From JAWKHR01 sp041394725 (GTDB taxonomy: Bacteria; Acidobacteriota; Vicinamibacteria; Vicinamibacterales; SCN-69-37): a DNA stretch of 13,946 nt. The position numbers and the translations under genes were made by a program. Below are positions 1 to 6,791 of the stretch, piece after piece (within the stretch, counting starts at the first letter, position 1; each line of letters starts with the position of its first letter). The notes under the pieces were generated by a model. That model was not told the origin of the DNA. It was given only the letters and a program-made list of their open reading frames with translations, and did no database searches. Location: positions 1 through 13,946 of the forward strand of contig JAWKHR010000089.1 of the NCBI GenBank assembly GCA_041394725.1. The letters run 5' to 3'.

Positions 1-557
1 TACGGTTCCGCGATCGACTCGTGCCGCGCGGCGTCGCCGGCCAAGGCGATTCTGCTGAGCCGGCCGGTCGGCTCGACCCGCCACAGCAGGGCGCCCCGCC
101 AGCCCGCCTGCGTCGCCAGCACGGCGAGGGCCCTCGACAGGAGCGAGGCGATGACGCCGGGATCCGCGCCGCGGGAGGATCCGTCCCCGGTCTCCTCCAT
201 CGCGTCCGCGCCGAACCCGTCGCTGGTGCGGCGGCGCACCTCGAGTTCCCCGATGGTCCCGGTGATCCGGCCGGCGTGGTCGCGAAGCGGCGTCACGCGG
301 CCGGTGAACGTCAGGGCGCCCCAGTGCATCCGCACCGGCGTCTCCGTGCCGTCGAGTGCGCGCCGGCAGGCCTGCAGCAGCGGGTGGCGTGCGTCGCCGT
401 CCAGCCATCGGTCGAGTGACTGCCCGATCAGGACCACCGGATTCACGCCGGCCTGTTCGAGGGCCGGACAGTGCAGGGCCGTAATGGTGCCGTCACGGGC
501 CGTCGTCCACAGCGCGACCGGCGCTTCGGCGGGCGCGTCCGGATCGAAGCCCTTCAT
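1..557 (-). CDS. PAS-GAF sensory protein, partial (3' end beyond window)
   Basis: The minus-strand frame opens with ATG at 557 and stays open to the window edge, giving 185 residues with no stop. Its ATG overlaps the TGA of the upstream gene (ATGA, 554-557), so the two are probably co-translated. Residues about 12-107 look like a PAS fold: a strand with LWTTARDGTITALH, then LIGQSLDRWL, then HWGALTFTGRVTPLRD and a closing GTIGELEV strand. From about residue 131 a GAF-like start appears (LLSRALAVLATQAGWRGALLW). Both parts resemble the upstream protein: LIGQSL/LIGRSL, HWG/EWGG, TPLRD/APIRD and GWRGALLW/GWRAAAVW. The likely role is signal sensing in the cytoplasm. The ligand is unknown, and any output domain (kinase, cyclase or other) would lie outside the window. 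No membrane segment is visible. Confidence 0.8.
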   Translation of the reverse strand, partial: MKGFDPDAPAEAPVALWTTARDGTITALHCPALEQAGVNPVVLIGQSLDRWLDGDARHPLLQACRRALDGTETPVRMHWGALTFTGRVTPLRDHAGRITGTIGELEVRRRTSDGFGADAMEETGDGSSRGADPGVIASLLSRALAVLATQAGWRGALLWRVEPTGRLSRIALAGDAARHESIAEP

Positions 558-1765
558 CGCGAGTCTCCCCGCCGCGCCAGGTGCCGGCTGAGGCGCGCGG
601 CGACGCGCCTGGCCGTGTCCACGTCGTCGCGCGTGGTCTCGCGGGCCGGATCGGCGATCAGCACCAGCGCACCGAATCGTCGCCCGGCGGCCGCCAGCGG
701 CGCGGCGAAGGTGGCCGCGCGCTCGACCCAGACGGGGCGATCGGCGCGGGCCGCGCGGCGCCCGAGCGCGTCGAGGTCGGTCGTCCCGGAGGCCACGCCG
801 TCGGTGGCCACGCGGTCGAGCGTCGGACCGTGCCGCAGCCAGACGGCCGCCGCGCGCCACCCGAGTCCCTCACGCAGGTTCGCGACGACCCCGGCCGCCG
901 CGGCGTCCGGCGACGGGGCGTCCTCGAGCGCGTCCACGCAGGCCAGCTCGCCCTGCAGCCGTGCGATCGCGCGCTGGTGATCCGAGACGTCGAGGACGAA
1001 CGCGACGCCCTCGCGGCGGCTCGCCGACAGCCGCGCGCCACCGACGATGACGGGGATCCGGCGGCCGTCGGCGCGCAGGATCTCCGTCTCGAACGGCGCG
1101 CACCGGCCCGTGGCGGTGACTTCCTCGATGGCCGCGACCTGCCGCGCGTGCGCCTCGACCGGCGTGAGCGCGGTCCACGACAGCGCGCCGAGGTCGTCGC
1201 GCGTCCGGCCGACCAGCCGCAGGAACGCGTCGTTGGCGTCGGTGATCAGGCCGTCGGCGTTGCCGAAGACGATCCCGATCAGGTTCTCGTCCAGGATGCG
1301 CTGCAGGCGGATGTCGCTCTCCCGCAGCACGACGTCGTCGTCCGGCTTCCACCCGATGCGCTGCTGGACGCCGGCGCAGCCGATCACGCGGTCGTTCGCG
1401 TCCCGGATGGGCGCGAGGCTGGCGTGATACAGGTTGCCGCCCCACTCGATCCGGATCGACGCCGCGTGCCCGGCGAGCGCGGTGCGGTGCGCCTCGATGA
1501 ACGGATGGTCCTGTCGCCCGTCGAGCAGGATGACGGGGAGGCTGCGGCCGATGAGCGTCGCGGGATCGAGGTGGAGCGTCTCCATCAGCCGGCCCTGGAC
1601 GTAGCGGAGGACCAGCTGGTCGTCGGTCATCCAGACCGTGGCCGGCAGCGACTTGAAGAGCGTACGCGTCCCGGCATCGGTCAGGGACCGGCGTGGGCGT
1701 CCGCCCTGGGCGGACACCCGGCGCCTGCCGCGGGGGCTGCGGCCGCCAGGAGGGGATGCTGCCAT
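554..1765 (-). CDS. PAS-PAS-GAF sensory protein
   Basis: This 403-residue protein starts at an ATG preceded by AGGGG with an 8-nt spacer (minus strand, 1778-1774). The frame continues open upstream, but only as antisense to fabG-acpP-fabF. After a basic, disordered-looking N-terminus (about 1-28), residues 30-135 form a first PAS domain (LPATVWMTDDQLVLRYV, LIGRSL, EWGGNLYHASLAPIRD). Residues 141-258 form a clearer second PAS domain (ILDENLIGIVFGNADGLITD, AFLRLVGRTRDDL, ADGRRIPVIVGGARL, VAFVLDVSDHQRA). A short helical linker follows, then a GAF-like domain at about 270-398 (GWRAAAVWL, FAAPLAAAGRRFGALVLIAD). There is no HisKA, HATPase, GGDEF or DNA-binding domain, so it probably acts through a partner. 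It is divergent from fabG and overlaps the next minus-strand gene. The PAS calls are firm; the GAF call is moderately firm. Confidence 0.85.
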   Translation of the reverse strand: MAASPPGGRSPRGRRRVSAQGGRPRRSLTDAGTRTLFKSLPATVWMTDDQLVLRYVQGRLMETLHLDPATLIGRSLPVILLDGRQDHPFIEAHRTALAGHAASIRIEWGGNLYHASLAPIRDANDRVIGCAGVQQRIGWKPDDDVVLRESDIRLQRILDENLIGIVFGNADGLITDANDAFLRLVGRTRDDLGALSWTALTPVEAHARQVAAIEEVTATGRCAPFETEILRADGRRIPVIVGGARLSASRREGVAFVLDVSDHQRAIARLQGELACVDALEDAPSPDAAAAGVVANLREGLGWRAAAVWLRHGPTLDRVATDGVASGTTDLDALGRRAARADRPVWVERAATFAAPLAAAGRRFGALVLIADPARETTRDDVDTARRVAARLSRHLARRGDSR

Positions 1766-1795
1766 CGGGAGAACCCCTATTGTCTCGCGGATCGC

Positions 1796-1871
1796 GTCCG
1801 GGCGCGAGTGTGCCCTCCGCGGCGGCCGTCCGGGGTCGCTCGAGGAGGTCCGGACGTCCGGTGGTCCGGGT
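1796..1871. promoter_or_regulatory. Divergent control region with GTCCGG repeat cluster
   Basis: The 144-nt gap between the divergent sensory gene and fabG carries GTCCGG on the plus strand at 1796, 1828, 1848, 1856 and 1864. The last three make a tandem 8-bp repeat (GTCCGGAC, GTCCGGTG, GTCCGGGT). A perfect 12-bp palindrome, CCGGACGTCCGG, spans 1850-1861. Start-to-start steps are 32, 20, 8 and 8 nt. The array ends about 40 nt before the fabG GTG. The hexamer also occurs in nearby coding DNA, so the clustering, not the word itself, is the evidence. A binding site for a fatty-acid or PAS-linked regulator is an inference. No strong -35/-10 pair for fabG stands out here. Confidence 0.4.
1848..1871 (+). 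repeat. Three-copy 8-bp tandem repeat GTCCGGNN
   Basis: Three adjacent 8-bp units share GTCCGG and differ only in the last two bases (AC, TG, GT). They lie upstream of fabG in non-coding DNA. The first unit and the start of the second form the palindrome at 1850-1861. Confidence 0.7.
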
Positions 1872-1909
1872 TGCGCCGCCCGCGGGGCGTGTGCTGAAGT
1901 AGGCAGGTT

Positions 1910-2653
1910 GTGACGGCGACTCTGGACGGCCGTGTGGCCCTCGTGACCGGCGCCTCCCGCGGCATCGGGCAGGCCATCGCCTCGATGCTGGCGGCCCGTG
2001 GCGCCGTGGTGGTGGCGGCGGCCCGGGGGACGAATGCCGAGGCGACGGCCGCCGCGATCGTCCGGGCGGGCGGGCGGGCCGAGGCCCTGGCGCTCGACGT
2101 GACCGAGGCCGGGCGCGCCGAGGCGGCCGTGGCGGAGATCGTGTCGCGTCACGGCGCGCTCGACATCCTCGTGAACAACGCCGGCATCACGCGCGACCAG
2201 CTGCTCCTGCGGATGAAGCGGGACGACTGGGACGCGGTCCTCGCGACGAACCTGACGGCGGCGTTCGCGCTGTCGCAGGCGGCGCTCCGGCCGATGATCA
2301 AGCAGCGACGCGGGCGCATCGTCAACATCACGTCGGTCGTCGGGCAGCGGGGCAACGCGGGGCAGGCCAACTACGCCGCGTCGAAGGCGGGGCTGATCGG
2401 CTTCACCAAGTCGCTGGCGCTCGAGGTCGCGTCGCGGCAGGTGACGGTCAACGCGGTCGCCCCGGGCCTGATCGAGACGGACATGACGCGCGCGCTGCCG
2501 GCCGAGACCCACGCCGAGTGGGCCGGGCAGATTCCGCTCAAGCGCCTCGGGACACCCGAGGACGTCGCCGGCGCCGTGGCCTTTCTTGCGTCGGACGAGG
2601 CAGCGTATATTACGGGACACGTGCTCGCCGTCAACGGCGGCATGTACATGTAG
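1910..2653 (+). CDS. fabG: 3-oxoacyl-[acyl-carrier-protein] reductase
   Basis: This cytoplasmic short-chain dehydrogenase uses NADPH to reduce 3-oxoacyl-ACP to 3-hydroxyacyl-ACP in type II fatty acid elongation. The protein has 247 residues, the usual FabG length. The Rossmann motif TGASRGIG is at 13-20, NNAG at 89-92 and the structural Asn at 114. The catalytic Ser142, Tyr155 and Lys159 (YAASK) are all present, and the C-terminus ends in the family-typical ITGHVLAVNGGMYM. The GTG start at 1910 gives the standard short N-terminus (MTATLDGRVALVTG). The purine-rich AGGCAGG just before it is unusually close, so initiation may be weak or depend on other features. It is followed by acpP and fabF, which separates it from the many other SDR enzymes. 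The codons near the 3' end may contain the acpP promoter. Confidence 0.96.
   Translation: MTATLDGRVALVTGASRGIGQAIASMLAARGAVVVAAARGTNAEATAAAIVRAGGRAEALALDVTEAGRAEAAVAEIVSRHGALDILVNNAGITRDQLLLRMKRDDWDAVLATNLTAAFALSQAALRPMIKQRRGRIVNITSVVGQRGNAGQANYAASKAGLIGFTKSLALEVASRQVTVNAVAPGLIETDMTRALPAETHAEWAGQIPLKRLGTPEDVAGAVAFLASDEAAYITGHVLAVNGGMYM
2606..2611 (+). promoter_or_regulatory. Candidate -10 box for acpP inside fabG 3' end
   Basis: TATATT matches the sigma-70 -10 consensus at 5 of 6 positions. It is formed by the fabG codons for Tyr-Ile (TAT ATT), although fabG otherwise uses TAC and almost always ATC. It lies about 108 nt before the acpP ATG and would give a leader of roughly 100 nt. No convincing -35 is visible at the usual spacing (TTGCGT at 2586 is only 14 nt away). 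Known precedent: in E. coli acpP has promoter activity of its own downstream of fabG. Confidence 0.3.
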
Positions 2654-2706
2654 CGCCGGACGAGGTCCGGCGTGCGGCACGCGCGGGGTCCGGGGGGACC
2701 TCGCAC
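2654..2706 (+). promoter_or_regulatory. Structured spacer between fabG and acpP
   Basis: Directly after the fabG stop, CGCCGGAC (2654-2661) and GTCCGGCG (2665-2672) form a perfect 8-bp stem with a GAG loop. A second structure pairs GTGCG (2672-2676) with CGCAC (2702-2706) and encloses GGTCC/GGACC (2687-2691 with 2696-2700). The acpP Shine-Dalgarno GAGGAGG (2708-2714) follows immediately. There is no T-run, so a classic terminator is unlikely. An mRNA-stabilising or processing element is a reasonable inference. The first stem carries the same CCGGAC/GTCCGG core as the array before fabG. Confidence 0.4.
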
Positions 2707-2719
2707 CGAGGAGGACGGC

Positions 2720-2959
<240 letters not shown>

Positions 2960-2971
2960 GCCGGAGGCACG

Positions 2972-4213
2972 TTGACCAGACGAGTCGTCGTCACTGGTGT
3001 CGGTCTGATCTCGTCGGTCGGTCTGGGCACCCGGGCCTGCTGGGAGGCCCTGCTCGCGGGGCAGAGCGGCATCGGGCCCATCACGCACTTCGACGCGTCG
3101 CAGTTCGCGTCGCGGATCGCGGGTGAGGTGAAGGGCTTCGACCCGCTGCAGTTCATCGAGAAGAAGGAAGTCAAGAAGGTCGACGTCTTCATCCAGTACG
3201 CCATCGCCGCGTCCCAGTTCGCCGTCGACGATGCGCGCCTGGAGGTGACCGAGGCGAACGCCGACGAGGTCGGCGTGTTCATCGCGTCCGGCATCGGCGG
3301 GTTCTCCACGATCGAACGCGAGCACCTCGAGCTGCTCAAGGGCGGTCCCCGCCGAATCTCCCCGTTCTTCATCCCCGCGTCGATCATCAACCTGGCGGCC
3401 GGCCAGGTCTCGATCCGGTTCGGCGCCCGCGGCCCGAACCTGGCGACGTGCACGGCGTGCACGGCCTCGGCGCACGCGGTCGGCGAGGCGTTCGAGATCA
3501 TCCGCCGGGGCGACGCGGACGTGATGATCGCGGGCGGATCCGAGGCGTCGATCACGCCGATGGGCGTCGGCGGGTTCGCCGCCATGCGCGCGCTCTCGAC
3601 CCGCAACGACGAACCGGCCCGCGCGAGCCGGCCGTTCGACAAGGACCGCGACGGCTTCGTCGTCGGCGAGGGTGCCGGCATCCTCGTGCTCGAGGAGCTC
3701 GAGACGGCGCGGCGGCGCGGCGCCGAGATCTACTGCGAGATCGCCGGCTACGGCCTGTCCGCCGACGCGTACCACGTGACCGCGCAGCCGCCCGACGCCA
3801 ACGGCGCCGTACGCTCGATGCGCATGGCGCTGCGCAAGGCCGGCGTCCGGCCGGACCAGATTCAGTACATCAACGCCCACGGCACCTCCACGCCCATCAA
3901 CGACCCGACCGAGACCCTCGCCGTGAAGACCACGTTCGGCGACCACGCGGGACGGCTGGTCGTCTCGTCCACCAAGTCGATGACGGGGCACCTGCTCGGC
4001 GCGGCCGGCGGGCTCGAGGCGGGCATCACGGCGCTGGCCGTGCGGCACCAGATCGCGCCGCCGACGATCAACCTGGACGAGCCGGATCCGGCCTGCGACC
4101 TGGACTACGCGCCGCACACGGCGCGGCCGATGACGATCGACTACGCGCTGTCGAACTCCTTCGGGTTCGGCGGCACCAACGGCACGCTGCTGCTGAAGCG
4201 GTACGCCGACTGA
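2972..4213 (+). CDS. fabF: 3-oxoacyl-[acyl-carrier-protein] synthase II
   Basis: FabF (KAS II) condenses acyl-ACP with malonyl-ACP to extend the chain by two carbons. At 413 residues it matches the family length. The thiolase-fold catalytic set is complete and falls at the same numbers as in E. coli FabF: Cys163 (TACTAS), His303 (NAHGTST), Lys335 (STKSMTGH) and His340. The glycine-rich C-terminal NSFGFGGTNGTLLL is intact. It starts with TTG at 2972, supported by GGAGG at 2963-2967 (4-nt spacer) and by the standard N-terminus RRVVVTGVGLISSVG. It lies 12 nt after acpP, so it is almost certainly co-transcribed. A second cysteine, Cys160, sits just before the active-site motif and may be incidental. 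Confidence 0.96.
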   Translation: MTRRVVVTGVGLISSVGLGTRACWEALLAGQSGIGPITHFDASQFASRIAGEVKGFDPLQFIEKKEVKKVDVFIQYAIAASQFAVDDARLEVTEANADEVGVFIASGIGGFSTIEREHLELLKGGPRRISPFFIPASIINLAAGQVSIRFGARGPNLATCTACTASAHAVGEAFEIIRRGDADVMIAGGSEASITPMGVGGFAAMRALSTRNDEPARASRPFDKDRDGFVVGEGAGILVLEELETARRRGAEIYCEIAGYGLSADAYHVTAQPPDANGAVRSMRMALRKAGVRPDQIQYINAHGTSTPINDPTETLAVKTTFGDHAGRLVVSSTKSMTGHLLGAAGGLEAGITALAVRHQIAPPTINLDEPDPACDLDYAPHTARPMTIDYALSNSFGFGGTNGTLLLKRYAD

Positions 4214-4227
4214 CGACGCGCGGCCCG

Positions 4228-4250
4228 CGGCGGGCGACCAGGGCCCGCCG
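4228..4250 (+). other. GC hairpin between fabF and etfB
   Basis: CGGCGGGC (4228-4235) pairs perfectly with GCCCGCCG (4243-4250) around a 7-nt loop in the 70-nt gap after fabF. No T-run follows, so it may partly attenuate or protect the fab mRNA rather than end transcription. Such stems are easily formed by chance in DNA this GC-rich. Confidence 0.3.
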
Positions 4251-4283
4251 GCGCGGTGGCCGCGCGACCACGGGGCAGGAACC

Positions 4284-5045
4284 ATGAAAATCGCCGTCTG
4301 CGTGAAACAGGTCGTCACCCGCGAATGGCAGGTCCGTATCAGCGACGATCGGACCTGGGTGCGCGACGCCGACGCGAGCTTCGAGCTCAACGAACCCGAC
4401 GCCTACGCGCTCGAGGAGTCGCTCCGGCTCCGCGAGCAGCACGGCGGGGAGGTCGTCGTCGTCTCGGCCGGGCCCGCGCGGGCCACGCAGGTGCTCCGCG
4501 AGGCGCTCGCCCGCGGCGCCGACCGCGCCATCCACGTCCAGGGCGACCACTTCGCCGCCGCCGACGCCGCGACCACGGCCGAGGCGCTGGCCGCGGCCGT
4601 CCGCGACGAGCAGTTCGACCTCGTCCTGACCGGCCTGCAGTCCGACGACCAGGGCTTCGCGCAGGTCGGCGTCGTGCTGGCCGAGAAGCTCGGCGTGCCG
4701 CACTCGACCATCATCATGGAGGTCCAGGTGCAGGACGGCGCCCTGCGCGTCAAGCGCGAGCTCGAGGGCGGCTGGTTCCAGTGGATCGGCATGCCGCTGC
4801 CCGCGGTGCTCACGATCCAGAGCGGCATCAACCAGCTGCGCTACGCCACGCTCAAGGGCATCATGGCGGCCAAGAAGAAGGAGATCCGCGCCGTCCCGGC
4901 CACGCCGCCCGCCGAGGCGCGGCAGCGCATCGTCGCCATCTACGTGCCCGAGAAGTCCAAGCAGACACAGCTCATCGAGGGCACGCCGGCCGAGGCGGCC
5001 GCGACGCTCGTGCGCGTCCTGCGCGACGACGCGCGGGTCCTCTGA
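4284..5045 (+). CDS. etfB: Electron transfer flavoprotein, beta subunit
   Basis: EtfB pairs with EtfA to make the soluble ETF, which accepts electrons from acyl-CoA and other flavin dehydrogenases. The protein has 253 residues, normal for the family. It shows the N-terminal KIAVCVKQV strand, NEPDAYALEESLRLRE, an alpha/beta nucleotide-binding core with a GLQSDDQGFAQVG loop (117-129), and the ETF-beta segment LPAVLTIQSGINQLRYATLKGIMAAKKKEI (160-191 region). The ATG at 4284 has AGGA 3 nt before it. The loop at 117-129 differs from the G(R/K)Q-x-(I/D)D-type loop I associate with well-studied ETFs, so the ETF subgroup is uncertain. It lies 21 nt before etfA and 70 nt after fabF, probably in one operon. 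Confidence 0.95.
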   Translation: MKIAVCVKQVVTREWQVRISDDRTWVRDADASFELNEPDAYALEESLRLREQHGGEVVVVSAGPARATQVLREALARGADRAIHVQGDHFAAADAATTAEALAAAVRDEQFDLVLTGLQSDDQGFAQVGVVLAEKLGVPHSTIIMEVQVQDGALRVKRELEGGWFQWIGMPLPAVLTIQSGINQLRYATLKGIMAAKKKEIRAVPATPPAEARQRIVAIYVPEKSKQTQLIEGTPAEAAATLVRVLRDDARVL

Positions 5046-5066
5046 GGCCGGGGACGAGAGGACGCC

Positions 5067-6026
5067 ATGATCATCGTCATCGCCGAACAGCAGCACGGGA
5101 AGCTCAATCGCGCGTCGTGGGAGGCCGTCGCGGCCGCCCAGGCCATGGGGGGAGAGGTCAAGATCGTCGTCGCCGGCGCCGACGTCCGGGCGGTCGCCGA
5201 CGAGCTGGCGGCCGCGACCGTGACCGAGGTGCTCGCCCTGCAGCACGCCGCGCTCGGGACCTACACGCCCGACGGCTTCGTCCAGGCCCTCGCGGCCTGC
5301 CTCGAGGCTGAGGCCCCCGAGCTGGTCGTGCTGCCGCACACGTACCAGACGCGCGACTTCGCGCCGATGCTCGCCTCGCGGCTCGACCGCGCGCTCGTCA
5401 CCGACTGCACCGCGGTGAAGGACCACGAGGGCAGCCGGGCGTTCTCGCGGCCGATGTTCCAGGGCAAGGTCGCCGCCGACGTCGTGCTCGGTGGTCCGGC
5501 GCCGCACTTCGTCACGTTCCAGATCGGCGCGTGGCGCGCCGACGCGGTGCGGAAGGGCGGTTCGCCGTCGCCCGTGCGGGTCGTGGACGCCGCCGTGGAC
5601 CCGGCCGCCATCCGCCAGAAGCCCGAGGAGCCGTTCCGCGAGGCCAAGGGCGCGGTGGATCTCTCCCAGGCGGATCGGATCGTCTCGGTCGGCCGCGGCA
5701 TCAAGTCCGAGGAGCACATCGCGCTGGCGCGCCAGCTGGCCGAGGCGCTCGGCGCCGAGATCGCGGCGTCGCGGCCCATCTGCGACGCCGGATGGCTGCC
5801 CATGGAGCGGCAGATCGGCAGCTCCGGGCAGACCGTCGCGCCCAAGCTGTACCTGGCCCTGGGCATCTCGGGCGCCATCCAGCACGTCGTCGGGATGAAG
5901 GGATCGAAGACGATCGTGGCCATCAACAAGGACGCCGAGGCCCCGATCTTCGAGGTGGCCGACTACGGCATCGTCGGCGACCTGTTCGAGGTCGTGCCGG
6001 CGATGATTGCGGCGCTCAAGGCCTGA
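5067..6026 (+). CDS. etfA: Electron transfer flavoprotein, alpha subunit
   Basis: EtfA binds the redox-active FAD of the ETF heterodimer and docks to dehydrogenases and ETF-QO. The protein has 319 residues, the usual length. The N-terminal domain (1-190) is the ETF alpha/beta fold with LVVLPHTYQTRDFAP and ASRLDRALVTDC. The C-terminal FAD domain is clear: VGRGIKSEEH (208-217), SRPICDAGW (235-243), IGSSGQTVAPKLYLALGISG (250-269), QHVVGM, and AINKDAEAPIFEVADYGIVGD (295-315). GSSGQ stands where the common sequence is GQTGK. GAGAGGA at 5056-5062 precedes the ATG by 4 nt. ETF-QO lies about 870 nt downstream, beyond a hairpin and an unrecognised gene. Confidence 0.95.
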   Translation: MIIVIAEQQHGKLNRASWEAVAAAQAMGGEVKIVVAGADVRAVADELAAATVTEVLALQHAALGTYTPDGFVQALAACLEAEAPELVVLPHTYQTRDFAPMLASRLDRALVTDCTAVKDHEGSRAFSRPMFQGKVAADVVLGGPAPHFVTFQIGAWRADAVRKGGSPSPVRVVDAAVDPAAIRQKPEEPFREAKGAVDLSQADRIVSVGRGIKSEEHIALARQLAEALGAEIAASRPICDAGWLPMERQIGSSGQTVAPKLYLALGISGAIQHVVGMKGSKTIVAINKDAEAPIFEVADYGIVGDLFEVVPAMIAALKA

Positions 6027-6074
6027 CTTTCGTCGAACCCCCGCCTGATCGCCCTCAAAACGGGACAGTCCGCC

Positions 6075-6106
6075 CGAAGGCGTGTCCGATATCGGGCACG
6101 CCTTCG
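6075..6106 (+). terminator. Long perfect hairpin after etfA
   Basis: CGAAGGCGTG (6075-6084) and CACGCCTTCG (6097-6106) form a perfect 10-bp stem. The inner bases TCCGAT/ATCGGG continue the pairing with one wobble, so only a tiny loop remains. It begins 49 nt after the etfA stop and is the strongest inverted repeat I found between genes. A T-run is missing (CCGTTGCG follows). A T-poor terminator for the fab-etf unit is the best reading. A dyad protein-binding site is the alternative. Confidence 0.5.
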
Positions 6107-6266
6107 CCGTTGCGTGGCCTCGAGAACCGGCCGGATCCCGCGATTTCCGCTCCCCTGGCGCCCTCGGCCTTTCCTTCGAGGCCGGCGGGCGGCCGGTATC
6201 GTTCTTGCCCCTTCAGGGTGCAGCGACGGCGGCTCGCCGCCGATTGTCTGGAAAGGGAGGGGCGCG

Positions 6267-6791
6267 ATGGACACCCGTCAACTGCTCGGCGTCGATCACC
6301 GGCAGGCACTGCAGTTCTTCTTCGAGAAGCTGCGGGACGTGAGCGGGCCCGACCAGGCGCCGCAGGCGGAACTGCTGTACAACGCCAGCATCCTCGCGCA
6401 CTTCGCCACGACGTCGCGCCATGCGTTCACCACCTTCCCGGCCGCGCCCGTGGGACTCGACGAGGTGCTCGACGTCTTCGTGCTCGACCGCAGCGAGCAC
6501 GCCGATCCGGACATCCTCGAGGCGGCCGCGTCGATCTGCCTCGTGCTGACGGGCTTCTTCGCGGACCAGCAGCGGCACCGGCACAACGTGGACTGGTTCG
6601 CCTCGCTCGGCGCGGGCTTCTACGACCGGGCGGCGCATCACGGCCGGGACGTGGCGCGCATCCGCATGATGGAGGCGATGGCGGATCACTTCGACTACTG
6701 GCGCGGCCGCCAGCGCCGGCTGGCGCGCGAGCTGCGCGACGAGCCCCGGCTGCTGTTCGGCGGCCTGCCGCCGGTGCCGGGCATCCACTAG
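6267..6791 (+). CDS. Hypothetical protein, unrecognised family
   Basis: I do not recognise this 174-residue protein. The ATG at 6267 has a very good ribosome binding site (AAAGGGAGG, 6252-6260, 6-nt spacer), and the frame shows the codon bias of its neighbours, so the gene is probably real. The sequence reads as mostly helical and soluble, with no signal peptide or clear membrane helix. It has ten histidines, including RHRHN (103-107) and AHH (123-125), and a charged C-terminal part (YWRGRQRRLARELRDEPR). Conserved-looking stretches are LLYNASILAHFATTSRHAF (37-55) and LVLTGFFADQQRHRHNVDWF (92-111). It sits between the etfA hairpin and ETF-QO on the same strand, which suggests but does not show a link to electron transfer or lipid metabolism. 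A weak -10-like TATCGT is at 6197-6202. Confidence 0.8.
   Translation: MDTRQLLGVDHRQALQFFFEKLRDVSGPDQAPQAELLYNASILAHFATTSRHAFTTFPAAPVGLDEVLDVFVLDRSEHADPDILEAAASICLVLTGFFADQQRHRHNVDWFASLGAGFYDRAAHHGRDVARIRMMEAMADHFDYWRGRQRRLARELRDEPRLLFGGLPPVPGIH

Noticed and set aside
21..1913. Several plus-strand open frames across the left end
   Set aside because: They are opposite the PAS/GAF genes, lack recognisable domains and read as Arg/Ala/Pro-rich shadow translations.
2672..2719. Upstream ATG that would lengthen AcpP by 16 residues
   Set aside because: The extension is not ACP-like, falls in the structured spacer, and the ATG at 2720 has an excellent Shine-Dalgarno and canonical N-terminus.
4068..5885. 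605-codon minus-strand frame opposite etfB and etfA
   Set aside because: Both ETF subunits are unmistakable on the plus strand, and this frame has no family motif.
6114..6266. In-frame upstream ATG extending the unknown gene by 51 residues
   Set aside because: The added part is Arg/Pro/Gly-rich, and the ATG at 6267 has a far better ribosome binding site.
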